From positions 1 through 52,428 of the forward strand of contig CAYWWV010000007.1 in NCBI GenBank assembly GCA_964462185.1: 52,428 nt of DNA, read 5' to 3'. The DNA is from RBG-16-57-9 sp964462185. GTDB lineage: Archaea > Thermoproteota > Bathyarchaeia > TCS64. Shown in pieces: positions 15,781-24,343 of this stretch. The notes under the pieces were generated by a model that was given only the letters and a program-made list of their open reading frames with translations, was not told the DNA's origin and did no database searches. Each line of letters begins with the position of its first letter. Position 1 is the stretch's first letter. A program made the position numbers and the translations under genes.

Positions 15781-16725
15781 ATGGTTAAACCCTTCATAAT
15801 TGGAACCAGGAACGCTGGAGAGTTCCTCCACGCAGGAGTCAAGGTATTGAGGGAGGGGGGCTCCGCCCTGGACGCGGTGGAGCAGGCCACCAGGCTTGTG
15901 GAGTCCAACCCCAAGGACACATCGGTGGGCCTGGGCGGGATACCCAACCTCCTGGGGGTCCAGGAGATGGATGCAAGCATCATGTGCGGCCGAACCCTCA
16001 GGTCCGGCGCCGTGGGAGCCCTCAAGGGCTTCATCCACCCCATAAGCGTGGCCCGCAAGGTCTTGGAGCACGCCCCCCACGTCCTCCTGGTGGGGGAGGG
16101 GGCGGAGCTCTTCGCAAGGGTCATGGGTTGCGAGGAGGGTAGCCTGGAGACGGAGACCAGCAGGGAGATATACCAGACCTTCGTCCAGGACGCCTTCGAC
16201 GAGAGGGAGATAGACGAGAGCCAGCTCTGGATAGTCAAATATGTGAAGAGCCAGGGGCTGAGGGAGTGGTACAACCGCCTGGCCGAGGAGCACCATGGAA
16301 CGGTGAACATCATAGCCATGGACGAGAACGGCGACATCGCCAGCGCCGTCAGCACCAGCGGGACCGCCCTCAAGTTCCCAGGCCGCCTGGGGGACAGCCC
16401 CATAATAGGCGCGGGGAACTACTGCGACAACAGGTTCGGGGCGGCGGCCTGCACCGGTAGGGGGGAGCTGGCCATAAGGTGCAGCACCGCCAGGAGCATC
16501 ATCCACTACATGGGGAACGGGTTGACGGTGAAGGAGGCCGCCTTCAGGGCTATGAAGGACATCCACGAGCTCCGTAGCTTCGGCGGCATGAACTGCATCG
16601 CCATAGACAACAAAGGCAACACCATAAGCGCCACCACCAGCCCCGACCGGGAGAGCGTCCACTGGTACATGGATGTGGACAGCCCTGAGCCCCAGTTGAG
16701 GAAAGGCATAAGGGTGATGCCTTGA
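15781..16725 (+). CDS. Ntn hydrolase: asparaginase/aspartylglucosaminidase-type (isoaspartyl peptidase family)
   Basis: A 314-residue precursor of the N4-(beta-N-acetylglucosaminyl)-L-asparaginase/L-asparaginase family. The nucleophilic threonine that becomes the N-terminus of the beta chain after self-cleavage is in HHGTVNIIAMD near residue 178; GRLGDSPIIGAGNYCDN and CTGRGE follow as the substrate-binding loops. The N-terminal alpha chain begins with VKPFIIGTRNAG. The substrate could be glycoasparagine, asparagine or isoaspartyl peptides. ATG start; CTTAAGTAATT lies about 25 bases upstream as TATA. Confidence 0.9.
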   Translation: MVKPFIIGTRNAGEFLHAGVKVLREGGSALDAVEQATRLVESNPKDTSVGLGGIPNLLGVQEMDASIMCGRTLRSGAVGALKGFIHPISVARKVLEHAPHVLLVGEGAELFARVMGCEEGSLETETSREIYQTFVQDAFDEREIDESQLWIVKYVKSQGLREWYNRLAEEHHGTVNIIAMDENGDIASAVSTSGTALKFPGRLGDSPIIGAGNYCDNRFGAAACTGRGELAIRCSTARSIIHYMGNGLTVKEAAFRAMKDIHELRSFGGMNCIAIDNKGNTISATTSPDRESVHWYMDVDSPEPQLRKGIRVMP

Positions 16726-17141
16726 GCCCCCCCTACGACCACACCAAGGTCGACCGAAGCGCCTACGGGGCCAAGAGGCCTGTACGGGGCTCCGTCATCG
16801 CCCTACTGGACGTGGTCTTCCAGGACAGGGGCCTACAGCTCATAGAGACCAAGAGCAGGGCCCTCAAGAAGGATGAGATACACGAGTTGATGGTCACCGA
16901 CGAGGAGACGGGGCCTGGGGGTGGGGCCGACAGGGTGAGGCCCCTGGCCTTCTTCGAGGTTGAGGACTCGGGCCTGGTGGTGGTGGGGGACACGGTCTAC
17001 CTGGATGGGAGGCCCCTGGGGGTCTTGGCCGGCTTCGACGAGACCCATATGCCCAACCACATGAACATAGTGGTCAAGGCCCCCAGCCTGGACCCCGTGG
17101 AGATGGCGGTGGGCTCCAAGCTGGAGTTCAAGCCTGGTTAA
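16722..17141 (+). CDS. Conserved hypothetical protein
   Basis: A 139-residue beta-rich protein translated from a TTG that overlaps the stop of the preceding Ntn hydrolase (TTGA), so the two are cotranscribed and probably translationally coupled. Alternating hydrophobic segments (VRGSVIALLDVVFQ, GLVVVGDTVYLDG, MNIVVKAPS) end in SKLEFKPG, suggesting a small barrel. There are no cysteines and no known motif. I cannot assign a function; coupling hints at a role with the hydrolase's product. It converges on the YkgJ-like gene and overlaps its end by 14 bases. Confidence 0.75.
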   Translation: MSPPYDHTKVDRSAYGAKRPVRGSVIALLDVVFQDRGLQLIETKSRALKKDEIHELMVTDEETGPGGGADRVRPLAFFEVEDSGLVVVGDTVYLDGRPLGVLAGFDETHMPNHMNIVVKAPSLDPVEMAVGSKLEFKPG

Positions 17142-17613
17142 CCGCTGGAAGCCCCACAGACCTCAAGGCGTCGCCCAGCAACCTCGCGAAGAACTCCTCC
17201 CCCAGCTCGGCCTCCCCCCGGCCGGGGCAGGTCTCATCAAACCCCACCACGTAGACCCCCTCCCTCACCTCCACCCAGAAGGGGTACAGCCGGCAGAGGA
17301 GGGGTCTGTGGGGGTAGACCTCGCAGCCCTGGTCCGAGTGGAAGACGCATACGCCGTGCTTTTTAGAGATTATTCCTGTGAAGGGGGGCTCCTCGGCTGG
17401 TTGGTAGAAGTCCTTGTGTCCCGCGGCCTCAATCCTCTCGATGTCTTGGGGGAGCAGGAGGACCCGCCTCTCCCTCCCGGGAAGGTCCCGGCAGCACATG
17501 CCGCAGCCTATGCACCTCCAGCGCACCCTGGGGTATTCGAAGACCACTCTCTGGGTGGTCCCCCCCAACTCCAGTTGGAGCTCACCCACTCCCCGCCGCC
17601 GCAAAGGCCTCAA
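17128..17613 (-). CDS. YkgJ-family cysteine-cluster (iron-sulfur or zinc) protein
   Basis: A 161-residue protein with the family pattern: RCIGCGMCCRDLPG near residues 33-46, CVFHSDQGCEVYPHRPLLCRLYPF in the middle and CPGRG near residue 135. The many cysteines probably hold an Fe-S cluster or zinc. Function of the family is unclear. TTG overlaps the stop of the upstream racemase gene (TTGA), so the two form an operon. Confidence 0.85.
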   Translation of the reverse strand: MRPLRRRGVGELQLELGGTTQRVVFEYPRVRWRCIGCGMCCRDLPGRERRVLLLPQDIERIEAAGHKDFYQPAEEPPFTGIISKKHGVCVFHSDQGCEVYPHRPLLCRLYPFWVEVREGVYVVGFDETCPGRGEAELGEEFFARLLGDALRSVGLPAVNQA

Positions 17614-18305
17614 CCCTTGGCCAGCTTCACGGCTTCCTCGGCCAGCGTCTCCATGGGGTCTATGACGGGCACCTCCAGGTCTCCCTGCCTGAGGACCAGG
17701 CTAACCTCGGTGCACCCGCAGACCACGGCCTCAGCCCCCTCCTGGATGAGAGCCCTTGAAACCTCGAGGATGAGCTTCCTCCCCTCCTCCAGGTCTCCAG
17801 CCTTGATGTGGGTGTATATGGCCTCCATGACCCGCTTCTGGTCCTGGGGGCTGGGGGCCAGCGTCTCCACCTGGAACCTGCCGTAGCTCTCCTGGTAGAG
17901 CCCGGTGGCCAGGGTTCCATCGGTGGCCAGCAGGCCCACCCTCCCCACCCCCAAGGCCTGGGCCACCCGGGCACTCAGGTCAATCATGTGCAGCACCGGG
18001 ACCTCCAGGGCCTCCTGGAGCTCCTGGAAGTAGTGGTGGGCGGTGTTGCAGGGCATGATGAGAAAGTCCGCCCCCGCCCTCTGGAGGGTTCTACCGGTCT
18101 CCACCATCATGGGGAGGGGGCTGGGCCCCCCGTGGAGTATGGCCCCCGTCCGGTCGGGTATCTTGGAGTTGCTGTAAATGATGACCCTGGGGTGGTCCTG
18201 GTCCCTCTTGGCCTTGGCCGCCCTTATGATCCGTAGGAACAGCTCCGCCGTTGCCTCGGGGCCCATCCCCCCCAGGATTCCAATGGTCTTCTCACCTGGA
18301 GACAT
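17610..18305 (-). CDS. Aspartate/glutamate racemase family protein
   Basis: About 231 residues, with the racemase signature: GILGGMGPEATAE at the N-terminus and the two catalytic cysteines in MPCNTAHHY (near residue 82) and VCGCTEVSL (near residue 192). It interconverts L- and D-aspartate or glutamate, or an analogous amino acid. ATG 18305 (MSPGEKTIGILGG) is used as start; the frame is open further upstream but that part does not resemble the family and would run into the radical SAM gene's 3' end. The YkgJ-like gene overlaps its 3' end. Confidence 0.9.
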   Translation of the reverse strand: MSPGEKTIGILGGMGPEATAELFLRIIRAAKAKRDQDHPRVIIYSNSKIPDRTGAILHGGPSPLPMMVETGRTLQRAGADFLIMPCNTAHHYFQELQEALEVPVLHMIDLSARVAQALGVGRVGLLATDGTLATGLYQESYGRFQVETLAPSPQDQKRVMEAIYTHIKAGDLEEGRKLILEVSRALIQEGAEAVVCGCTEVSLVLRQGDLEVPVIDPMETLAEEAVKLAKG

Positions 18306-18336
18306 CAAACCTAAAACCCCTCCCACCCATATAGGT

Positions 18337-19314
18337 TCACCGCAGCCCCAGCCTCCCCAACTCCATCTCAGCCTCCTCCCGGGTGAGGGGCCTGGGGTAG
18401 TTGTAGAAGGGGCCCGAGGGCCTTTCATTGTAGAAGGGCCTGTTGCACCCGGGGCAGCCCGAGGTCATGAAGGGGGCCCCCGTGGCAGCCACGGCCTCCC
18501 AGCCCACCCCCCTGAACCCAGCCACCCTCCCCCTCTGGAACACCACGTCCCCCAGGGTTCCCAGGTTGTTCACCAGGAGGTATCGGGCCAGCTGTATCCT
18601 ACGGTAGGCCCCCAGCTCAGGCGGGGGGTGGCCCTCCAGCGGGGTTCCGGGGATGGGTGTGAAGGCGAAGAGGGCGGGGACCACCCCCATCTGGTGGAGC
18701 CTCCATATGAGGCGTACGGCCTCCTCCTCCGACTCTCCAAGCCCCACGATGATGTTGGTTCCCACCCTCCCCCGCCCGAAGACCCCCACAGCATCCTCCA
18801 GCTCTCGGAGGGTCTCCTCCCACCGGTAGGGCCCCCCAACGTCGAGGCCTTTAACCCTGTTGAAGACCTCCTCCGTGGCCCCGTCCAGGGGTATGCTCAC
18901 CCTATCCACCCCGGCCTCCCTCAGCCTCTCCAAGCCTTCCCGGCCCACGGGGCAGGTGTCCACCGATATGGGGAGCCTCGTGGAGCCCTTTAGGAGGCGT
19001 AACACCTCCAACAGGTCCTCTAGGAAGCCGGGGTACCTAACCACCTGGAAGCAAATCCTCGCCAACCCCCCCTCCACGCGCCTAAAGGCCTCCAGCACTT
19101 GGTTTAGAGGGTAGGGGGGCCAGGTGACCCTGCTTAGCCGGTTTCTGTCGCCGTGGCTGGCTTGGGACTGGGGGCAAAACCCGCAGTTGGCCTGGCAGGG
19201 GCCCTCGGTGTACCCCATGAGGTAGGCGGTGGTGGGGGGCACCTTCAAGCGTGCACGCACCAGGCCCAGGACGGAGGCGGTTCCCACGCTGACCCGTATG
19301 ATTTCAGGAGGCAT
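18337..19314 (-). CDS. Biotin-synthase-like radical SAM protein, possible archaeal lipoyl synthase component
   Basis: About 325 residues. The radical SAM cluster motif is CQANCGFC near residues 42-49 (C-x3-C-x2-C), within a TIM barrel that has SVDTCPVGREGLERL and VGTNIIVGLGESEEE. The C-terminus carries an extra CPGCNRPFYN motif. The N-terminal RVSVGTASVLGL and the overall form recall the LipS1/LipS2 type of archaeal lipoyl synthase, but biotin-synthase-like enzymes are hard to separate by eye. A truncated lipoate ligase gene elsewhere in the window makes lipoate metabolism plausible. ATG 19314 chosen because the frame upstream is not protein-like. Confidence 0.8.
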   Translation of the reverse strand: MPPEIIRVSVGTASVLGLVRARLKVPPTTAYLMGYTEGPCQANCGFCPQSQASHGDRNRLSRVTWPPYPLNQVLEAFRRVEGGLARICFQVVRYPGFLEDLLEVLRLLKGSTRLPISVDTCPVGREGLERLREAGVDRVSIPLDGATEEVFNRVKGLDVGGPYRWEETLRELEDAVGVFGRGRVGTNIIVGLGESEEEAVRLIWRLHQMGVVPALFAFTPIPGTPLEGHPPPELGAYRRIQLARYLLVNNLGTLGDVVFQRGRVAGFRGVGWEAVAATGAPFMTSGCPGCNRPFYNERPSGPFYNYPRPLTREEAEMELGRLGLR

Positions 19315-19407
19315 ACTGGAGAATAGGCTGGGCCCCAGGTTATAATGGTTCCCCGCCCCCCCGGGTAAGGGTTTAAACCCCGCAGCCCCCAGGCATTGTT
19401 GAGGAAA

Positions 19408-19626
19408 ATGAAGGAGCATGTTTTGAAGGTGGAGGGCATGAGCTGCGCCCACTGCCAGGCTAGGGTCAAGAGGGCCCTGGAGGCCGTGGAGGGGGTCCTA
19501 GAAGCCCAAGCCGACTTCAAGAAGGGCGAGGCCCACGTGAAAGCCGGGGACCATGTCACCCCCCAAGCCCTGGTGGAGGCCGTGAACCACACCGGCCTCT
19601 ACAAGGCCACCCCTAGCTCCTCCTGA
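19408..19626 (+). CDS. Heavy-metal-associated (CopZ-like) metallochaperone
   Basis: A 72-residue HMA-fold protein with the metal motif GMSCAHC at residues 10-16 (C-x2-C), and the usual betalphabeta-betalphabeta pattern. It should bind Cu(I) or a similar ion in the cytosol. ATG 19408 is preferred over the TTG at 19396. No P-type ATPase is nearby. Its 3' end overlaps the convergent response-regulator gene by 14 bases, and its 5' end faces the divergent radical SAM gene. Confidence 0.9.
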   Translation: MKEHVLKVEGMSCAHCQARVKRALEAVEGVLEAQADFKKGEAHVKAGDHVTPQALVEAVNHTGLYKATPSSS

Positions 19627-20644
19627 TCTGCTGCTCTATGAGTTCCCGGAGCTGGTTTTTTATCTCCTCGTGCATCTCCTTGGTCTCCCTTATTGTCTTG
19701 GTGTACTCCTTGTTCTTCTCTTCCCATATCTGGACCTCGCTCTGGCTCTCCAAGAGCTGGGTCACCTCCTCCACCATGGCTGGGTTCAGCCTGTAGACGT
19801 AGACGTGCTTATACCTTGACTCCTCCTGGGTGAACTCCTTGAAACACGCGTTACACCTGTAGCCCACCCGGACCTCCGAGAAGGTCTCCCCACACCCGCT
19901 CAGACACCTAAAAGGAGCCCCCGGCCCAGTGTTCTTGACGAAAACCCGCCCGCCACATCGGGGGCAGCGAGGAATGGTCTCCACGTCGTCGCTCTCACAC
20001 CTGGGGCACACGATCTTCACGCCCACGGGCTTCTTGGAGAGTATCCGGTTGAGGGTTAGGACCTGGAGTATCTTCTCCAGCCTCTCCTTATCCACCCCCA
20101 GCTCCCGGTGGCCCGGCTGGTGGTAGTGGGAGACCTCCACCCTGGGTGTGAGCCGCCCCTCCTTCGACTCCTGCAGCAGCCTCAAGGCCTCCCGCACCTC
20201 GTGGGACTGGAGGAGGCTCCTCCTCTTCAACCGCCACAGGTGGTTGGTGGCCAGGTCCTCCTCGTGTTGGCGTATGATCTCCAGGATCTGCTCGGGGAGC
20301 CTTTGGAAGCTCTTCTTGGACTTGATGATGTAGTCCACGGCCCCCATCTTCATTGCCGTTATAGCCACCTCGGGGTCTCTCTGCTGGGTGACCATGATTA
20401 CGGGGACGGGGATCTCCAGCTCGTTGAGCTTCTTCAGTATGCTCAGCCCCGTGTAGTGGGAGAGGTTGTAGTCCAACATGATGAGGTCGTAGTTCTTGGC
20501 CAGGAATACGTTGAAGAACTCGGGGGCCGTGGTCACCAGGTCTACCTTGATGGGTTTACCCGACCTCTCGATGAACCGCACCAGTATCTTGTAGTGGTTT
20601 ACGTCGTCCTCTACCATCAGCACTGAGTAAACCCTGTCTTCCAA
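19613..20644 (-). CDS. Response regulator with zinc-ribbon output region
   Basis: A 343-residue protein. Residues 1-125 form a receiver domain: acidic pocket VEDD (11-14), phosphoacceptor D58 in IMLDYNLS and conserved K in YIIKSKKS. Instead of a DNA-binding domain, the C-terminal part has three closely spaced cysteine pairs (CPRCESDD, CPRCGGRVF, CLSGCGETF...CNACFKEF), suggesting two zinc ribbons, followed by a long coiled-coil tail (about 290-343). The ribbons could bind nucleic acid or another protein. It lies 65 bases downstream of a sensor kinase gene on the same strand. Confidence 0.85.
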   Translation of the reverse strand: MEDRVYSVLMVEDDVNHYKILVRFIERSGKPIKVDLVTTAPEFFNVFLAKNYDLIMLDYNLSHYTGLSILKKLNELEIPVPVIMVTQQRDPEVAITAMKMGAVDYIIKSKKSFQRLPEQILEIIRQHEEDLATNHLWRLKRRSLLQSHEVREALRLLQESKEGRLTPRVEVSHYHQPGHRELGVDKERLEKILQVLTLNRILSKKPVGVKIVCPRCESDDVETIPRCPRCGGRVFVKNTGPGAPFRCLSGCGETFSEVRVGYRCNACFKEFTQEESRYKHVYVYRLNPAMVEEVTQLLESQSEVQIWEEKNKEYTKTIRETKEMHEEIKNQLRELIEQQIRRS

Positions 20645-20709
20645 CTTGTCTCACCCTTTGGGGGCCGGTCTTCTTGGAGCTGGGCGGCCTTGATAAAAAG
20701 CATTGTTCG

Positions 20710-22653
20710 CTAGGGTTCTATGTTAGGGGTAGCCATCCCTGCTCCAGTTGGGTTGGCTGCTGGGGGTGTCTCCCCGGGGCTTGGCCCCAGGCGGGGCAGG
20801 GTGAAGGTGAAGGTGGTCCCATACCCCAGCCGGCTCTCCGCCCAGATATCCCCCCCCAGGCTATCCACGATCTTCTTGCAGATGCTTAGGCCCGCCCCCG
20901 TGCCGGGGTATCCCCTGGCGTTGTCCAGCCGGTGGAATAGTTTGAAGAGGTGTTGGAGTTGGTCTTCGGGTATGCCGATGCCGTTGTCGCTGACCCTGAA
21001 GACGTATCCCTCCCTGGTTTCGTGGCAGGAGACCTCCACCCTGGGGGGTTGGTTCTCGTTGAACTTCAGGCCGTTGCTCACCAGGTTGAGCAGTAGCTGC
21101 TTCATCCAGGTTCCCTGGGTCCACATGGTTGGGAGGTTTCTCCCGGTGACCACGGCGTTCTTCATCTCTATCTGGGCTTGGAGTTCTCCCTTCACCTCCT
21201 CCAGGAGTTCGCCCACGTCCACCTGGCTCTCCGCCGTGTCCACCCTCCCGATCCTGCTCAGGGTGAGGAGGTCGTCTATGAGCTTCCTCATATTGGTGGT
21301 GGCCTTGACGATGGACTCCAGGTACTCCCTACCCGTCTCGTCTAAGCGGTCGTAGTAGTCCTCCAGGAGGAACTCGCTGAAGCTCTCAATGGTCATCAAG
21401 GGGGCCTTCAAGTCGTGGCTCACGATGTGGGTGAAGTCGTTTAGGTCCCGGTTGGCGGCCTCCAGCTTCTCCAGGCTCTCCATTAGGGCCCTCTCAGCCC
21501 TCTTCCTCCAGGTGATGTCGCTCACCGCGCTCACCATCTGCTTCACCACCCCGTCCATCACCACGGGGGCCCAGGTGTGGCTAACCCAATGGGTCTGCTC
21601 CTTCCCCCTCAACCGGTACTCCGGGGCCCTGCCCCGTTTGCCCTCCACGCTGGCCCTGTAGAACTCCTCCAAGACGCCCTGGTCCTCGGGGTGCACCAGC
21701 TCCCCCCAATTCTTACCCACCAACTCGCCCGGAGTGAAGCCAAGCTGGGAGACGGCGGGGGAGGCGTACAGAATCTCCCCCCCAGGGCTGGTGAGGACGA
21801 TGGCGTCCTGCACGTTCTCCACTATGCCTCTGAACCTTTTCTCGCTGGTTGTGATGGTCTCCACCTGCTGCACCCTGGTAATAGCCTGGGTCACCAGGAG
21901 GGAGAAGGACTTGAGAATCTGTTTATCGTACTCCCCGAAGGGCTTGTCCTGGGCCACCGTGATGGAGCCCGCCTCCCCCATCCTCCCCAGGGGCAGGGAT
22001 ATGAGCCACCTCCCCCCCTGGAGGGTTTCCTGGAACCAGTGAGGGACCTGGGGTGGCGCGGGGGGTTCACCCATGTGGGCCTCCAAGTGCAGCCCCTCCC
22101 CCCTCTTGATGGTGATGGAACAGCAGTGGTAGCCCAGAACCTGGGAGAGGATGTTGAGGCTTGTCTGGCTAACGGCCTCCAAGGTGTCTGCGCCCACCAA
22201 GGGGTCCATGCTACCCCTCAACCCCTCCAAACGCCGCTGGTAGGCCTCCCGCTCCCACCTAGCCCTGGACGCCTCCACGTGGCTCCTAATCCTCCTGGCC
22301 AACAACTGGTAGTGGCTGGGGTCGGACTCCTTCCTAATGTAGTCGTCCACCCCCAGGCGGAAGGCCCGCTCAGCCACCACCTCGCTACCCCTACCCGTGT
22401 AAACCAAGAAGGGAACATCGAACCGCTCCTTCACCCTCCTGCAGAGCTCCACGCCGTCGACCTCGGGCATGACGAAATCGGAGACCACGCAGTCGACGCC
22501 CCTCTCAAGCTCCTGGAAAAGCTGGTCCACCGTCTTCACCGGGACGATCTCAAGCCCCGGGTCGGCCTCCTCCAGGAAGGTCTTCGCGAAGAACAGCTGG
22601 TCCTCCTCATCGTCGATATGGACTACCCTGAACCTCTCCCCGCTTGGAGCCAA
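20710..22653 (-). CDS. Hybrid sensor: receiver-GAF-PAS-histidine kinase
   Basis: A 647-residue soluble protein with no membrane span. Order: receiver domain (1-125, phosphoacceptor D59 in VVSDFVMPEVDG), GAF-like domain (about 145-275), PAS domain (about 280-395, FRGIVENVQDAIVL), HisKA with the phosphorylated histidine in HIVSHDLKAPL (near residue 415), and HATPase_c with LVSNGLKFNE, DNGIGIPEDQ and GTGAGLSICKKIV. The N-terminal receiver means it probably receives as well as sends phosphate. Two cysteines at YHCCSIT in the GAF-like domain could sense redox or metal. The adjacent zinc-ribbon response regulator is the likely partner. Confidence 0.9.
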   Translation of the reverse strand: MAPSGERFRVVHIDDEEDQLFFAKTFLEEADPGLEIVPVKTVDQLFQELERGVDCVVSDFVMPEVDGVELCRRVKERFDVPFLVYTGRGSEVVAERAFRLGVDDYIRKESDPSHYQLLARRIRSHVEASRARWEREAYQRRLEGLRGSMDPLVGADTLEAVSQTSLNILSQVLGYHCCSITIKRGEGLHLEAHMGEPPAPPQVPHWFQETLQGGRWLISLPLGRMGEAGSITVAQDKPFGEYDKQILKSFSLLVTQAITRVQQVETITTSEKRFRGIVENVQDAIVLTSPGGEILYASPAVSQLGFTPGELVGKNWGELVHPEDQGVLEEFYRASVEGKRGRAPEYRLRGKEQTHWVSHTWAPVVMDGVVKQMVSAVSDITWRKRAERALMESLEKLEAANRDLNDFTHIVSHDLKAPLMTIESFSEFLLEDYYDRLDETGREYLESIVKATTNMRKLIDDLLTLSRIGRVDTAESQVDVGELLEEVKGELQAQIEMKNAVVTGRNLPTMWTQGTWMKQLLLNLVSNGLKFNENQPPRVEVSCHETREGYVFRVSDNGIGIPEDQLQHLFKLFHRLDNARGYPGTGAGLSICKKIVDSLGGDIWAESRLGYGTTFTFTLPRLGPSPGETPPAANPTGAGMATPNIEP

Positions 22654-22756
22654 CTCCTAGTCACGCGGCCAGAGTCCCCAGCCAAGGTATAAGAGAATTC
22701 AGGAACGAAGACCCATTACCCAGGCAAGCTTTAAACCCTCTACGCAAATCTAAACC

Positions 22757-22954
22757 ATGGTTCTCGCTGAGGAGAAGGCCCACATGATGGCCTGGATCAC
22801 CCGGCTCTACGGGGATCGGCTCACCCAGGAGGAGTTGGAGGGGGTGGAGGAGAGGCTGGAGCCCGTCCTGAAGGCCCTGGAATCCCTCAGGAGGGTCCCC
22901 CTGGAGAACTGGGACGAGCCCAGCCACCTCTTCAAACCCCTCGGAGAGGGCTAG
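22757..22954 (+). CDS. GatC/AtzG-like small partner of the adjacent amidase
   Basis: A 65-residue helical protein ending PLENWDEPSHLFKPLG, which has the two-helix-plus-extended-tail build of GatC-like proteins such as AtzG that wrap around amidase-fold subunits. The gene ends two bases before the amidase start. It is too short and lacks the usual GatC N-terminal pattern for a tRNA amidotransferase, so a stabilising partner of the neighbouring amidase is more likely. Confidence 0.7.
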   Translation: MVLAEEKAHMMAWITRLYGDRLTQEELEGVEERLEPVLKALESLRRVPLENWDEPSHLFKPLGEG

Positions 22955-22956
22955 AC

Positions 22957-24333
22957 ATGGTCTACGAGACCCTCAAGGAGCTCAGCGCGGCGGTGGCGGC
23001 TGGGGAGGTTGCCCCCTCCGAGCTGGTCCAGGTTAGCCTGGAGAGGCTTAGGGAGTATGGCCCCGAGCTTCGATGCGTGGTAACCCTGGTGGAGGAGGCC
23101 GTGGAGGAGGCCAGGGGGCTGGACGCCGAGGCCCAGAGGGGCCGGCTGAGGGGGCCCCTCCACGGCGTTCCCTGGGGCGCCAAAGACCTGTTGGCCACCA
23201 GGTGCGCCCCAACCACCTGGGGCGCCTACCCCCTCAGAAACCAGTGGTTCAACTACGACGCCACGGTGGTGGAGAGGCTCAGGGAGGCGGGGGCTGTCCT
23301 GGTGGCCAAGTTGGCCATGATCGAGCTAGCGGGGGGGATGGGGTACCGCCAGCCCAACGCCAGCTTCACGGGGCCCTGCGCCACCCCCTGGAGCCTGAAA
23401 CACTGGGCGGGGGGGAGCAGCAGTGGTTCAGGTGCCGCGGTGGCTGCCGGCTTGGTCCCCTTCGCCATAGGCTCAGAGACGTGGGGGAGCATTCTCAGCC
23501 CCAGCAACAACTGCGGCGTCACCGGGTTGAGGCCCACCTATGGGCGGGTCAGCAGGTTCGGCGCCATGGCCCTCAGCTGGACCCTGGACAAGCTGGGGCC
23601 CCTCTGCCTGTCGGCCGAGGACTGCGGCCTGGTTCTGGAGGCGATAGCGGGCCCCGACCAGAGGGACCCCTCCACCCACCCCAAGGGGTGGAGGTACGCC
23701 CCCAGGGAGGGAGAGTTCAAGCTGGGGATACCTAAAGGCGTCTTGGAGGGCCGACACCAGGCCGTCGCCGAGAACTTCCAGGAATCCCTAAGGGTCCTGG
23801 AGGGGTTCTGCGTCTTGGAGGAGGTGGAGTTCCCCGAGTTCCCCTACGTCGAGGTGACCAGGACCATACTGAACTGCGAGGCAGCCTCGGCCTTCGAGTC
23901 GTTCGTGGCCAAGGGCTTGGACAGGATGCTGACGGCCCCCGAGGACCGCTACGGCCACTACCCCAGGACCCAGATACCTGCCACCGACTACCTGCGGGCC
24001 CTCCGGCTCAGGTCCAAGATGTGTGTCCTCGCGGAGAAGCTCCTGGAGGGCTTGGACGCCCTGGTGGCCCCCACCAGTATGGGCCTGGCCCCACCCATCG
24101 ACAAGCCCTTCCCAGTGAGGAGGCCCTGGGCCCACAAAGACATCATGGGGGCATTGGGGAACGGGGCGGGCCTACCCGCCGTCACCGTGCCCAACGGATT
24201 CAGCGAGGAGGGGCTGCCCACAGGCATCCAGTTCATGGGCCACGCCTACGGGGAGAACACCATCCTGGGCATAGCCAAGGCCTACCAGGAGAAGACCCAT
24301 TGGCACAGGCTGCACCCACCCAGATACATGTAG
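22957..24333 (+). CDS. Amidase signature family enzyme
   Basis: A 458-residue amidase. The catalytic lysine is in GVPWGAKDLLATR near residue 73 and the glycine-serine loop with the cis-serine is GGSSSGSGAAVAAGL near residues 152-166. The nucleophile loop is GSETWGSI instead of the common GSDTGGSI, so the serine is kept but a bulky tryptophan and a glutamate stand next to it, which should change the pocket. Substrate unknown. ATG start; it follows the GatC-like gene by two bases and probably forms a complex with its product, similar to AtzE/AtzG. tRNA amidotransferase GatA is less likely given the altered loop and lack of gatB. Confidence 0.88.
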   Translation: MVYETLKELSAAVAAGEVAPSELVQVSLERLREYGPELRCVVTLVEEAVEEARGLDAEAQRGRLRGPLHGVPWGAKDLLATRCAPTTWGAYPLRNQWFNYDATVVERLREAGAVLVAKLAMIELAGGMGYRQPNASFTGPCATPWSLKHWAGGSSSGSGAAVAAGLVPFAIGSETWGSILSPSNNCGVTGLRPTYGRVSRFGAMALSWTLDKLGPLCLSAEDCGLVLEAIAGPDQRDPSTHPKGWRYAPREGEFKLGIPKGVLEGRHQAVAENFQESLRVLEGFCVLEEVEFPEFPYVEVTRTILNCEAASAFESFVAKGLDRMLTAPEDRYGHYPRTQIPATDYLRALRLRSKMCVLAEKLLEGLDALVAPTSMGLAPPIDKPFPVRRPWAHKDIMGALGNGAGLPAVTVPNGFSEEGLPTGIQFMGHAYGENTILGIAKAYQEKTHWHRLHPPRYM

Positions 24334-24343
24334 GCCGAGGAGA

